From Nitrospina sp. (GTDB taxonomy: Bacteria > Nitrospinota > Nitrospinia > Nitrospinales > Nitrospinaceae): DNA of 64,000 nt. The position numbers were made by a program, and so were the translations under genes. The stretch is taken from assembly GCA_020430445.1 (NCBI GenBank), contig JAGQJZ010000003.1, forward strand, positions 1 to 64,000, given 5' to 3'. The notes under the pieces were generated by a model, which saw only the letters and a program-made list of their open reading frames with translations, was not told the origin of the DNA and made no database searches. Shown here piece by piece: positions 42,019 through 50,804 of this stretch (position 1 is its first letter; each line of letters begins with the position of its first letter).

Positions 42019-44877
42019 ATGAAGCGTCGAATCCTGATACCACTGGCCGGTTTACTGTTCTCTATTCTCATTCCATTGCAGGTCCTGGCGGTTCCCGCCA
42101 ATCCCGATATCAACCCGATGCAGCAGCCGGACGGTAGCGTCTTCGACGCCCGTCTGCAGGGGGATGAGTGGAACAACTGGATTGAAACCCGCGACGGTTT
42201 CACCATCGACCGCGCACCGGACGGGACCTGGCGGCATGTGACCGGATTCGACGGCAACACGCCCCAACTGGGGGCCAGCCGGGCGGACAAACCGGCTCCG
42301 GCGAATTTAAAAAAACACCTCCATCTGGATGTGACGCCTCCCATGAACCTGCCGGGAAGTTCGTCTGGAGCGCCGGTGGCTCCGCAGTCCGCGCCTCAGG
42401 GGGCTCCCTTCGGCAATTTCAACGGTCCGGTTCTGTTCATCCTGGCGGAGTTCAACGATCGCGCCGGAACCTACAGCGAGTCGAGTTGGGGTAGTTTCAT
42501 TTCCAACAACGTGAACGACTTTTTCAGTGAGGCCTCTTACGGCAAGGTCAACCTGACGCCGGCGACGGAAACTTCGGGCGTCAACAACAACGGCGTCATC
42601 GGCTGGGTCAATCTGGGATACAACCATCCCAATACGGGAAGCAGCACCGGTACGGCCAATCAACAGATCACGCGGGACGCGATTCTCGCCGCCGACCCGT
42701 TCATCAACTTCGCGTCTTACGACACGAATTCGGATGGTTTTGTCGACGCGGATGAATTGGCGGTGGTGGTGATCGTCGCCGGTTACGAACGGGCCTACAG
42801 TTCGGCGTATTCCCCGAGCGTCTGGGGACACAAATGGAGCATCGGGTTTTTTGTCGGCGCGCCGACGGTGGACGGGGTGACGGTGGGTGATTTCCACAGT
42901 GGCGAAGGCGGTTATGCCCAGTTCGGCGAAATCCACCGCAGCAGTTCCTCCAACCAGCATCAGGCCACCATGGGCATCATGGTGCACGAATTGGGGCACC
43001 TGATTTTTGGTTTGCCCGACCTGTACGACACGGACGGCTCTTCAAGCGGCATCGGCGCCTTCGGCGTCATGGGGGGCGGCAGTTGGGGCAAGGCCAATGC
43101 CGACCCGTGGTCCGGGCAGACACCGGTGCTCCCCTGCGCCTGGACGAAACTCGAACTCGGCTGGGTGGACCAGATAGAAGGCAACGGTGCAGAATCCTTC
43201 ACCGCCGCAGGGGACCCGGGCGCGGGTCCGGCCAACTCGGTCCGCCGGGCCTCGACACAGGTCTCGACCCAGTATTTTCTGGTTGAAAACCGCCGGCCGG
43301 TGGGCTACGACCTGGGACTGCAACGCTGGTTGGGTACCAATTTCGGTGGCCTCGCCATCTGGCATATTGATGATACCAAATCCAGCAATTCCAACGATGC
43401 GAACCGCTGGGTCGATCTCGAAGAAGCGGACGGCACGCAGATGGGTACCGGACGGGGCTCCCCCACGGACCTCTGGTATCAGGGCAACGCCACCACGTTC
43501 AACGACGGCACCAATCCCAACAGCAAACTGTACAGCGGCGCGTCGTCCAACGTGGACATCAACACCATCTCGGCGGCGGGAACGGTCATGACCGCGGCCT
43601 TCGGCTCGGTGGCTCCGGGGACGCTGGATGTTTCCCCGGCCACGGACCTGATCTCAAGCGGTAACGAGGGCGGACCCTTCACGCCTTCTTTCATCGATTA
43701 CACGCTCACCAACACCGGCGGCGTGTCCATCAATTACAGCGTGACCAAGTCCGAAGCGTGGCTGGGTGTTTCCAACGCCTCCGGCAGCCTGGGGCCGGGC
43801 GCCAACACCACGGTAACCGTTTCCCTGAGCGCCGGAGCCAACAGCCTGACGGCAGGAGCTTACGGCGACACGGTGACCTTCACCAATACGACCAACGGCA
43901 ATGGCAACACGACGCGCGATGTTGACCTGACGGTCAACGCCCCGGGCGCTGTGAACGCGGCCAACGATTTTGACGGTGACGACGATTCCGATTTGTTGAT
44001 GGTGGACGGAAGCGGAAACATTGTCGGCGGCATTCTCGAAAATTCGATCGCGCAGTCGTTTGGTTTCCTGCTGACGGCGAACCCGGCAGCGGGGTGGACT
44101 GTCAATGCCACCGGAGACACCAGCGGCGACGGCAAAAAGGACCTCCTGCTCTACAACACGACCACAGGCGAATATCGCGTGGTCACGCTCGACGGCGCGT
44201 CGGTGCTGACGGACAACGTGCTGTTCACGATCGATCCGCTGGCGGGGCTTGAGCCGCGCGGCACGGGTGACTTCGACGGCGACGGCCAGGATGAAATCAT
44301 CGTCTACCAGCCGGGCACGGGTCTCGTTTCGTTCGTCTATCTCGCAGGCGGAGCGTTTTCTTCGTTTGAAATTGTCACGCAGATAGACGAAGCCAACGAC
44401 TGGACCCTGGTCGACGCGGCGGATTTCACCGGTGACAACAAGACGGATCTTCTGATCCAGAACACGGTCACGGGGGAGACGGCGGTGATCGAACTGAATG
44501 GCTCGACACCGGTTGCGACGACGACGGTCTTCACCCTGGACCCGTTGCTCGGTCTTACTATAGAAGACACGGCGGATTTTACCGGGGACGGCAAGACGGA
44601 CATTTTGATGTTGCACACCTCCGGTGTGCTGGCGGTGATTGAAATGGATGGATTGGCCTTCCAGTCTTTATACGTTCCCGGTGGACTGGCGCCGAATTGG
44701 CAACTGGTCAACGCCGGGTTCTATGACGGAGACAACAAGGCCGACTTCCTGTTCCACGATCCGGCGACCGGCGAGGTCATCACCGGCATCCAGGACGGGG
44801 CGGCGATCACCAGCTACAGTACCGTACTCAACTTCGGTCCCGGCTCCGGCTGGACTTTTCACAAGGGAAAACCCTGA
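42019..44877 (+). CDS. secreted M6-family metalloprotease with C-terminal FG-GAP-like module
   Basis: The 952-residue exoprotein has a signal peptide (residues 3-25) and a propeptide-like region. The M6 (immune inhibitor A type) catalytic domain carries the zinc motif HELGH at residues 323-327, followed by LPDLYDTDGSSSGIGAFGVMGGG. A beta-sandwich (about 530-645) comes next. The final 300 residues are FG-GAP-like units with DxDGDxxxD calcium loops, ending GWTFHKGKP. That last module closely matches the C-terminus of the SBBP protein at 2236-5526. It likely degrades extracellular protein. A strong terminator follows. Confidence 0.9.
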   Translation: MKRRILIPLAGLLFSILIPLQVLAVPANPDINPMQQPDGSVFDARLQGDEWNNWIETRDGFTIDRAPDGTWRHVTGFDGNTPQLGASRADKPAPANLKKHLHLDVTPPMNLPGSSSGAPVAPQSAPQGAPFGNFNGPVLFILAEFNDRAGTYSESSWGSFISNNVNDFFSEASYGKVNLTPATETSGVNNNGVIGWVNLGYNHPNTGSSTGTANQQITRDAILAADPFINFASYDTNSDGFVDADELAVVVIVAGYERAYSSAYSPSVWGHKWSIGFFVGAPTVDGVTVGDFHSGEGGYAQFGEIHRSSSSNQHQATMGIMVHELGHLIFGLPDLYDTDGSSSGIGAFGVMGGGSWGKANADPWSGQTPVLPCAWTKLELGWVDQIEGNGAESFTAAGDPGAGPANSVRRASTQVSTQYFLVENRRPVGYDLGLQRWLGTNFGGLAIWHIDDTKSSNSNDANRWVDLEEADGTQMGTGRGSPTDLWYQGNATTFNDGTNPNSKLYSGASSNVDINTISAAGTVMTAAFGSVAPGTLDVSPATDLISSGNEGGPFTPSFIDYTLTNTGGVSINYSVTKSEAWLGVSNASGSLGPGANTTVTVSLSAGANSLTAGAYGDTVTFTNTTNGNGNTTRDVDLTVNAPGAVNAANDFDGDDDSDLLMVDGSGNIVGGILENSIAQSFGFLLTANPAAGWTVNATGDTSGDGKKDLLLYNTTTGEYRVVTLDGASVLTDNVLFTIDPLAGLEPRGTGDFDGDGQDEIIVYQPGTGLVSFVYLAGGAFSSFEIVTQIDEANDWTLVDAADFTGDNKTDLLIQNTVTGETAVIELNGSTPVATTTVFTLDPLLGLTIEDTADFTGDGKTDILMLHTSGVLAVIEMDGLAFQSLYVPGGLAPNWQLVNAGFYDGDNKADFLFHDPATGEVITGIQDGAAITSYSTVLNFGPGSGWTFHKGKP

Positions 44878-44884
44878 GCGAAAT

Positions 44885-44927
44885 CGCCCTCACCGTTTCT
44901 TTTGAGGCGGTGGGGGCGTTGTTTTTT
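44885..44927 (+). terminator. rho-independent terminator after the M6 protease gene
   Basis: CGCCCTCACCG (44885-44895) pairs with CGGTGGGGGCG (44908-44918), allowing one G-U pair, and is followed by TTGTTTTTT. It starts 8 bases after the stop codon. Confidence 0.85.
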
Positions 44928-45004
44928 GTGTTGCCTCCTGCCGGCGCTATTCTCCCCTGCTATAATGCCTCAACAATTTTTCCAACCGTTTCGGGGACTT
45001 TTCC

Positions 45005-46363
45005 TTGGACTCCCGGGCAACAACGCCTTTTGAATCCATTGTCTGGTATTTGATTGCCGGTACCTTCGTGTCTGGAGTGTGTTCCGTAACGGTCGCTCCG
45101 GTTTTTTACCCTTTTCTCAACCCTGCAAGGCAATTTGAATATGAAGCGCTCATGCGCCTCGGCGCGGGACTTTTTGGGATGTCCCTGTTCCTGTTTTTAA
45201 CGTGCAGGCGGGTGTTTCTTCGATGGCTCGATGAGGAGCGGTGGCGCGGCGGGCTCATCCTGATCTTTTTTTCAGGACTGCTTCTGACTTTCATCTTTTC
45301 TTCAACGACTCTGCGCACGGAGGAAAATCCAATCCGGGATTGGACGGCGGGGAGCCTGCTGGCGGCTTCCCTTATGGCTTTCAGGGCGGCCGCCTTGAGG
45401 CAAGAGGCTGTGATGAAACTGCTTGCGGTTTTTCTCGGAGGTGTTTTTTTGTTCGGCGCGGCGGATGAACGTTTTGAATTTCACGAAAACATCGCCAGCA
45501 CGGTGCTTTATTTTTACGACATCCGTCATGGAACGGTGGACGGGCTGGATTTCAACGCCGTGCAGGATGCGACGACCCTGGCCTATGCCGTGGCCGGGAT
45601 ACTGGCGCTGGGCCTGCTGTTGGGAACCGGTTTTCTCTTCGGTAAGGACTTTTTTGAAAATCAGGCAAGTCGGGGGGCTGCTGGAGTTCCAGAGGAAACC
45701 ATCCGGCACGTTTACCGGGCGGCCGGGATTTTGTTTCTTTTCCTGGCCGTGTGTCTACCGGGGTGGGGGCTGGTCTTCACGCCGGAGTTTGCCGCGCAAT
45801 ACATTGCGCTCAGCCACGAAGTGCAACCGCGGGTGCTGCCCTTCATCAGGAATTTCAGGATCGGTGTCACGGTCTCCGGCCTGCTTTTTCTTGTGGTTGC
45901 GGTGTGGTGGTGGAGACAAAAACAGATCCTTTTCAAATTTGTTGCAGATCTGTTGACGTTTTCTCCAATGCGCATTTCTCCGGCAATCTTCAGGTCTGTC
46001 CCCGTGCGCCTGTTTACCGGGGCTGTTTTGTTGTTCGCCTGCGCCATGGTACTGGACAGTTGGGACAAGAGTATCGCGAGGGCGCTCTCACCGGGATTCG
46101 AAACGGGGGCCACTGAATCCTTTCCTTTTTCACATCCCGGAATGGGCTGGGTTTTTTACGATCTTGCGGAGTTGGCTAATTTCTGGGAAGAGATTTTCGA
46201 ATTTGCCGCCGCGTTGTGTTTTCTGGGAATGAGTGGAACCTTGTTCCAGCCCGGCTATTGGAGAAAGCCGCTGGGATGGGGATTTGTCCGTTACGCAGGG
46301 ATATTCCGCGGTGCATCGGTTGTTGTGATTGTGCTCTGTCTGCTTTTGGGATTTGCGCCTTAG
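45005..46363 (+). CDS. polytopic membrane protein of unknown function
   Basis: The 452-residue protein has about ten predicted membrane helices and no family I recognise. A loop between helices 4 and 5 is acidic and aromatic (ADERFEFHENIASTVLYFYDIRHG). A similar FYDLAELANFWEEIFEFAAA motif occurs near the C-terminus, so the protein may be an internal duplication with metal- or haem-binding His/Glu residues. The frame begins with TTG preceded by GGGGA; the first ATG is 49 codons later and would delete the first helix. No partner gene is visible. Confidence 0.65.
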   Translation: MDSRATTPFESIVWYLIAGTFVSGVCSVTVAPVFYPFLNPARQFEYEALMRLGAGLFGMSLFLFLTCRRVFLRWLDEERWRGGLILIFFSGLLLTFIFSSTTLRTEENPIRDWTAGSLLAASLMAFRAAALRQEAVMKLLAVFLGGVFLFGAADERFEFHENIASTVLYFYDIRHGTVDGLDFNAVQDATTLAYAVAGILALGLLLGTGFLFGKDFFENQASRGAAGVPEETIRHVYRAAGILFLFLAVCLPGWGLVFTPEFAAQYIALSHEVQPRVLPFIRNFRIGVTVSGLLFLVVAVWWWRQKQILFKFVADLLTFSPMRISPAIFRSVPVRLFTGAVLLFACAMVLDSWDKSIARALSPGFETGATESFPFSHPGMGWVFYDLAELANFWEEIFEFAAALCFLGMSGTLFQPGYWRKPLGWGFVRYAGIFRGASVVVIVLCLLLGFAP

Positions 46364-46491
46364 GGGGCGGGTGGGCCTCATTTTGCGCATCACACCATTG
46401 AAAGTGAAACTCACCAGTCACCGGAAGTCGAAGCCTGTGTCGCCCGCGCAATGAAAAGAAAAAATGACAGGCTGCCTCAGGCCGCAGGGAA

Positions 46492-47742
46492 TTACCGGGT
46501 GAGGATTTTCGCGAGGAATGGTTCCGTCATGTCCGCGTAAACGACATGGCCGTGTTCGCTGAAATGGTTGTCTCCATATTCCCGAACCAGGGTGGTGGCG
46601 TCGAGTTCCGCCTGGGTCATCGATTTGTAGACCGGAAACGTGTCGAAGAAGGCAATGCCGTTTTTCTGCAGGAACGCGTCGAGTTCCTGGGTCGGCAGGG
46701 TGGGGTAGTTCAGGACCTGATCGTTTTGCGGGAAATGGACCACCGCCAGCCGGCTTCCGGCGGCCTTCACTTCTTCATTCAGCTTGAGCAGGAGTTTTCG
46801 CGTCACCTGCCAGCCGGCCGATTCCCAGAAGAACATATCGTCATACACTGTCGGCTGATCCGTCTCCAGTTTGATGCGTGGCGCGGCGGTGGCGATGGCT
46901 GCATCTTTAGCTGCGGGTAGAGACGCATTTTGCCGGGCGCTGGCCATTGTTGTATTTGCCGGATGGGTTCCGGAGGCGGGTTTTTGTTGTGAGGCCAGTT
47001 CCGCCGCCTCCTTGATGCGCTCCTGTTGCTCCTGGAATTCCGGGCGCAGCCAGATTTTAATCCTCACTTCCAGCATGTTGTATTTGGTCCGGATCCACTG
47101 GTACAGCGCCGAATGGTTCCACAGCCATTTGTTGAAATTTTTCCGCGTCACCAGAACCCGGCTCCACAACGTGTCGACGGGATAATCGTTTTCCAGCGGA
47201 TTGGGCGCGCCCGCGTTGAACTGGTTGATGTTGTCGGCGATGTCGTTGCCCCAGAACAGGTTGACCACCACCCAGTCCGGTTTATATCGGGCCGCCTTGA
47301 GATGGAACATCTGCAACTGCTCCCAGGTGCCGTAACCGCGCACGCCGAAATTGAGGAACTCGACCGGACGTTTTATTGTTTCAGGCAGGCGCGCCTCCCA
47401 AAGCTCGTGAAAGCGCTTGCCCATATTCACTTCCTCGCCTGCGGTGAAGGAATCTCCCAGCACCGCAACACGAATCGCGCCGGGCGTCCGCGCAATCGGA
47501 TACTCCTTGTCGATCATGCCGGCGGAGTTGACTTCCAGCACGGCGCCGAATTTAATGGCGCCCGTCACGCCCGGGCAATAGTCGCGTTCCATGATCGGGT
47601 GGAAACACAATGCCCGCACGTTTTGAAAGGGCACGGTAAAGCGCAGGACGACCTCCATGATGACGAGGAACATCACGATCGGAATGGCGAGGAAAAGCGC
47701 TTTTTTCCAAAGGGGGAGTTTTTGAGTTTCAACCTGGGACAT
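46492..47742 (-). CDS. membrane-anchored SGNH-hydrolase-like protein
   Basis: The 416-residue protein has one N-terminal membrane helix (residues 13-34) and a periplasmic SGNH domain. The nucleophile block is GDSFT (Ser98), an Asn-containing block is LFWGNDIADN, and the catalytic Asp-His block is DNHFSEHGH near residue 400. Between them is a low-complexity Ala/Gln/Thr segment (about 250-290). Relatives act as esterases or acetyl-transfer partners on surface polysaccharide. The substrate is unknown and no acyltransferase gene is adjacent. Confidence 0.8.
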   Translation of the reverse strand: MSQVETQKLPLWKKALFLAIPIVMFLVIMEVVLRFTVPFQNVRALCFHPIMERDYCPGVTGAIKFGAVLEVNSAGMIDKEYPIARTPGAIRVAVLGDSFTAGEEVNMGKRFHELWEARLPETIKRPVEFLNFGVRGYGTWEQLQMFHLKAARYKPDWVVVNLFWGNDIADNINQFNAGAPNPLENDYPVDTLWSRVLVTRKNFNKWLWNHSALYQWIRTKYNMLEVRIKIWLRPEFQEQQERIKEAAELASQQKPASGTHPANTTMASARQNASLPAAKDAAIATAAPRIKLETDQPTVYDDMFFWESAGWQVTRKLLLKLNEEVKAAGSRLAVVHFPQNDQVLNYPTLPTQELDAFLQKNGIAFFDTFPVYKSMTQAELDATTLVREYGDNHFSEHGHVVYADMTEPFLAKILTR

Positions 47743-47809
47743 AGTGGAGGGAGAGGGGCCGCACCCGGCGGCAGGGGCCGGGTGATTTGAAGGCGGCGTG
47801 TTGACCGGG

Positions 47810-47839
47810 AAAAAAAGGAGAGGGGGGATTCCCCTCTCC
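47810..47839 (-). terminator. rho-independent terminator of the cysteine-rich protein gene
   Basis: On the minus strand GGAGAGGGG (47839-47831) pairs with CCCCTCTCC (47825-47817), followed by a run of seven T. It lies about 40 bases past the stop of the gene at 47880-48281. Confidence 0.85.
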
Positions 47840-47879
47840 CTGAATCAGGCCTGTGTGGAGGCCCGGTTATTTTCTAAAT

Positions 47880-48281
47880 TTATTTGACCTTTGCGTTGCA
47901 ATCCTTTTCCAGTTTTCCGTCGACAATGTTGCCGCACATGCTCTTTTGGTTCCGGACAACCGCGTAACAGTAGGTTTGCTTGTCCCGGTTTTTTATCAGG
48001 GTACAGTAATAATAGGAATGATCCTTGTTCTGATAGCGGTTCCCTTTTTCCGTATCGGAGTTGAAGTCGTCCCGCGTGAAGGCCCGGCAAAGGTTGCGTT
48101 CATCCGGGTCGGCAATCTCGTCGCACGTTTTATCCTTCTCAGGGTCACCGGTTCCGGTCGGAGCCTTGTCGATTTCCACGGGGCGCGTGGAAACTTTCTC
48201 ACCCGCAAAGGCCTGTCCGAAGGGAATTGCCAAGAGACCCAGTAGTATCATCCCAACCGCCACTGCCATTCCTTTTTTCAT
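47880..48281 (-). CDS. small exported cysteine-rich protein
   Basis: I do not recognise this 133-residue protein. It starts at the ATG preceded by GGAG six bases away, has a signal peptide cleaved after GQAFA, and yields a mature domain of about 105 residues with six cysteines (KTCDE, NLCRA, YYCTL, TYCYA, SMCGN, DCNAK). The even spacing suggests three disulfides in the periplasm. It is transcribed alone, ends at its own terminator and is divergent from the HtrA protease gene. A stress or scavenging role is only a guess. Confidence 0.75.
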   Translation of the reverse strand: MKKGMAVAVGMILLGLLAIPFGQAFAGEKVSTRPVEIDKAPTGTGDPEKDKTCDEIADPDERNLCRAFTRDDFNSDTEKGNRYQNKDHSYYYCTLIKNRDKQTYCYAVVRNQKSMCGNIVDGKLEKDCNAKVK

Positions 48282-48429
48282 GGTCAGCTCCAAAAGATTG
48301 ATTTAGCGATTTTCCCAGCAAGGGGTGGCCATAAAAGCTGATTGTATTTCAAAGTCGGACCGAATGCAAATTTTCCCCCAAGGCGTAGGATTTCCCCCAG
48401 TCTGCTGGCCGCCGGCGCTTTTTGTAAAG

Positions 48430-48443
48430 TTAATAATTATTAA
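48430..48443. promoter_or_regulatory. perfect A+T palindrome in the htrA upstream region
   Basis: TTAATAATTATTAA is a 14-bp perfect palindrome in the 293-base divergent region between the cysteine-rich protein gene and the HtrA gene. A TTGCAG follows directly (48445-48450). It may be an operator or simply an A+T-rich promoter element. Confidence 0.45.
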
Positions 48444-48574
48444 TTTGCAGTTAATTCTTTCTTAATGCGGGAATCCTATTCTGTCCAAGAATCAGACTGC
48501 GGTTGCGCGACGCAGGGATGGAACAGGAGGCCCCGCACAGGGCGGGGCGGGAACAGCCTAAGGAGGTTGAGATA

Positions 48575-49723
48575 ATGAAACCATCATTCAGACAAATAGG
48601 AACCGGGTTGTTGGTCGCAGCCCTCATTCTTCCCATATCCATTGCGGGGAATTTCAGCAGCACGGTGGAGCCCAACCGGGTTTACGCGGAATCGGGCGCC
48701 GGGTCCCCCGTGGGGACGAACAAGATTGTGAACATCGCCCGGGGCGCCAACCCGGCCGTGGTCAATGTGAGCACGCGGGCGAAAGTGCAGCCGACGCGGG
48801 CCTACCCGCGCGGGCCGATGAACCCGTTCATGCCGCAGCCCTTCGGCCAGCCGGACCAGAGTCCGGAACGTGGCGGCACGGGTTCCGGATTCATCATCAA
48901 TGAAGAAGGTTACATTCTGACCAATCATCACGTAGTCGACGGAGCCGATCAGATCAAGGTTACGCTGGGACAGGGGCACCAGGAACGCGAGTACCCGGCG
49001 AGTCTGATCGGCTCCGATCCTAAAACCGACATCGCGTTGATCCATATCGAACGCGATAAAGGCGACACGCAGCCGCTTCCGCATCTGAACCTGGGAGATT
49101 CGAGCCAGCTTGAGGTGGGAGAGTGGGTGGTCGCCATCGGCAATCCCTTCGGCCTGAGCCACACCGTGACCACGGGGATCATCAGCGCCAAGGGGCGGAG
49201 CATGGGCGGTCCGTACGACAACTACATCCAGACCGACGCGTCGATCAACCCCGGCAACAGCGGCGGTCCGTTGATCGACATGAAGGGGGATGTGGTGGGC
49301 ATCAACACGGCGATCATCTCGCAGAGCGGCGGCAACGTCGGCATCGGGTTTGCCATCCCGAGCAATCTGGTCAAGGAGATCGTCGCCCAGCTCAAGGACA
49401 AAGGTAAAGTGACCCGCGGCTGGCTCGGCGTTATGATCCAGCGCGTGACCCCCGACCTGGCGGAATCCTTCAAGTTGAAGGACGCCGAAGGGGCTTTGGT
49501 TAACGAAGTGGCCCCCCGGGGTCCGGCGGAAAAAGGTGGCATTCTCAGGGGTGACGTGATCGTCAAGTTCGAGAACCGGAAAATTTCTACGATTGATGAA
49601 CTGCCTCGTCTCGTCGCCAACGTTTCGCCGGGCACCCGGGTGGCTCTTGAAGTCATCCGCGATGGTCAACCCACGACGGTTCATGTGACCATCGAGGAAC
49701 TGGTTCCGGATTCCCGGGCCTGA
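48575..49723 (+). CDS. HtrA/Deg-family serine protease
   Basis: The 382-residue periplasmic protease starts at an ATG preceded by AAGGAGG. After a signal or anchor helix (residues 8-25) comes the trypsin-like domain with His119 (TNHHVVD), Asp152 (KTDIALI) and Ser229 (NPGNSGGP). One PDZ domain follows (290-375). The single PDZ is like DegS or HtrA-type quality-control proteases rather than the two-PDZ DegP. The Pro-rich loop at residues 72-98 is a typical LA-loop insertion. It degrades misfolded envelope proteins. A strong terminator follows. Confidence 0.94.
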   Translation: MKPSFRQIGTGLLVAALILPISIAGNFSSTVEPNRVYAESGAGSPVGTNKIVNIARGANPAVVNVSTRAKVQPTRAYPRGPMNPFMPQPFGQPDQSPERGGTGSGFIINEEGYILTNHHVVDGADQIKVTLGQGHQEREYPASLIGSDPKTDIALIHIERDKGDTQPLPHLNLGDSSQLEVGEWVVAIGNPFGLSHTVTTGIISAKGRSMGGPYDNYIQTDASINPGNSGGPLIDMKGDVVGINTAIISQSGGNVGIGFAIPSNLVKEIVAQLKDKGKVTRGWLGVMIQRVTPDLAESFKLKDAEGALVNEVAPRGPAEKGGILRGDVIVKFENRKISTIDELPRLVANVSPGTRVALEVIRDGQPTTVHVTIEELVPDSRA

Positions 49724-49812
49724 TCAGAAAGCGGAGGCCCGGGAGATGAACCCCGGCATTTCGTAAGCCGGGACTGCGTCGCCAGGGGGCATCAACCGGC
49801 CTCAGCTAAAAA

Positions 49813-49858
49813 GGGACTGCGGACCTCCACCCGTCCGCAGTCCCTTTCCTTTTTTTTT
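49813..49858 (+). terminator. rho-independent terminator after the HtrA gene
   Basis: GGGACTGCGGA (49813-49823) pairs perfectly with TCCGCAGTCCC (49834-49844), followed by TTTCC and a run of nine or more T. Confidence 0.92.
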
Positions 49859-49877
49859 CCGCCGAATAAACAAAACG

Positions 49878-50786
49878 TCAGTTCAGGTTCAGCACCGTCA
49901 GCTTGGGCAGCTTCGCCTGCTCCATCAGTTCCTGCGACTCTTCGAACGTCACCGGGTTCAGCGTCAGGTCGAGGTGTTCCAGGTTTTTCAGGTGCGGCGA
50001 GGTGAGCAGCGCCTTCACGCCCTCCGGTCCGATTTCGTTTTTATACAGGTCCAGCCGCTTGACGTTGGCCAGGTGCGGCGACTGCGCCAGCGCCTTCGCT
50101 CCGGCGTCGGTCATGCCGGTTTTGCTGAGGTCGAGAAAGGTGACGTTCGCCAGCTTGCCGGATTGTGCCAGCGCCGTGACGCCGGCATCGCCCACCTCGT
50201 TTTTCATCAGGTTGAGTTCGGTCAGCGTGGTGAAGTTCTTGGACGCGAGGATCATGCCGACCCCCTCCGCCGTGATGCCGTTGTCCCAGAGCGACAGTTT
50301 CTCCACCTTGCGGAAATTCTCCGAATCGCACAGCAGTTTCAATCCGGCGTCGCCGATCTTGTTGGTCTTGAGCGCCAGCGACCGCACTTCGGAAAAGTCC
50401 GGCGCGGTGGCGAGGAACTCCGCGCCCTTGAGGCCGACCTGCGAGTTGTTCAGGTTGAGCCCCTGTCCGTCTTCACTGGTGCGTGAACGGATGTGCGCCG
50501 GGATGTCCTTGGGCGGGCCGCTCTGCCGGTAATAGTGATGACCGCCGCCGCCCTTCTTGCCGCCGGGATGCTGGCCTTTGCCATATGAATCGCCGCCATG
50601 GGGATTCCCGCCGTGCGGATTCGCTGCATCGCCATGCGGAGATCCCATGTGCGGGTTGTCTCCGTGCGGACTGCCGCCGTGGGGGTTGTCGCCCCCGCCG
50701 TGCTGGCTGGAATCATAGGCCCATCCGGGCTGTGTGGCCATCAGCAGGGCCAGCGCCCCGAGTGCCAGAATCATGCGTTTCTTCAT
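49878..50786 (-). CDS. exported leucine-rich-repeat protein with His-Gly-Pro repeat region
   Basis: The 302-residue protein has a signal peptide ending at GWAYD. A low-complexity region (residues 25-95) repeats (N/S)PHGG or SPHGD about six times and contains more than a dozen His, a likely metal-binding tract. From residue 105 on there are seven RNI-type leucine-rich repeats (LxLxxNxIGxAGxxALA). It is related to the cytoplasmic LRR protein at 5940-6500 but exported. GGAG precedes the ATG. It follows the SUMF1-like gene by 18 bases, at the end of a leuCD-led operon. Confidence 0.82.
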   Translation of the reverse strand: MKKRMILALGALALLMATQPGWAYDSSQHGGGDNPHGGSPHGDNPHMGSPHGDAANPHGGNPHGGDSYGKGQHPGGKKGGGGHHYYRQSGPPKDIPAHIRSRTSEDGQGLNLNNSQVGLKGAEFLATAPDFSEVRSLALKTNKIGDAGLKLLCDSENFRKVEKLSLWDNGITAEGVGMILASKNFTTLTELNLMKNEVGDAGVTALAQSGKLANVTFLDLSKTGMTDAGAKALAQSPHLANVKRLDLYKNEIGPEGVKALLTSPHLKNLEHLDLTLNPVTFEESQELMEQAKLPKLTVLNLN

Positions 50787-50804
50787 GTTGAATCACTCCA
50801 GGTT

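Noticed and set aside
42019-44877. Defence or anti-phage system around the TPR, M6 and SGNH genes
   Set aside because: The proteins are exported or housekeeping-like and no nuclease, NTPase-effector or reverse transcriptase is present.
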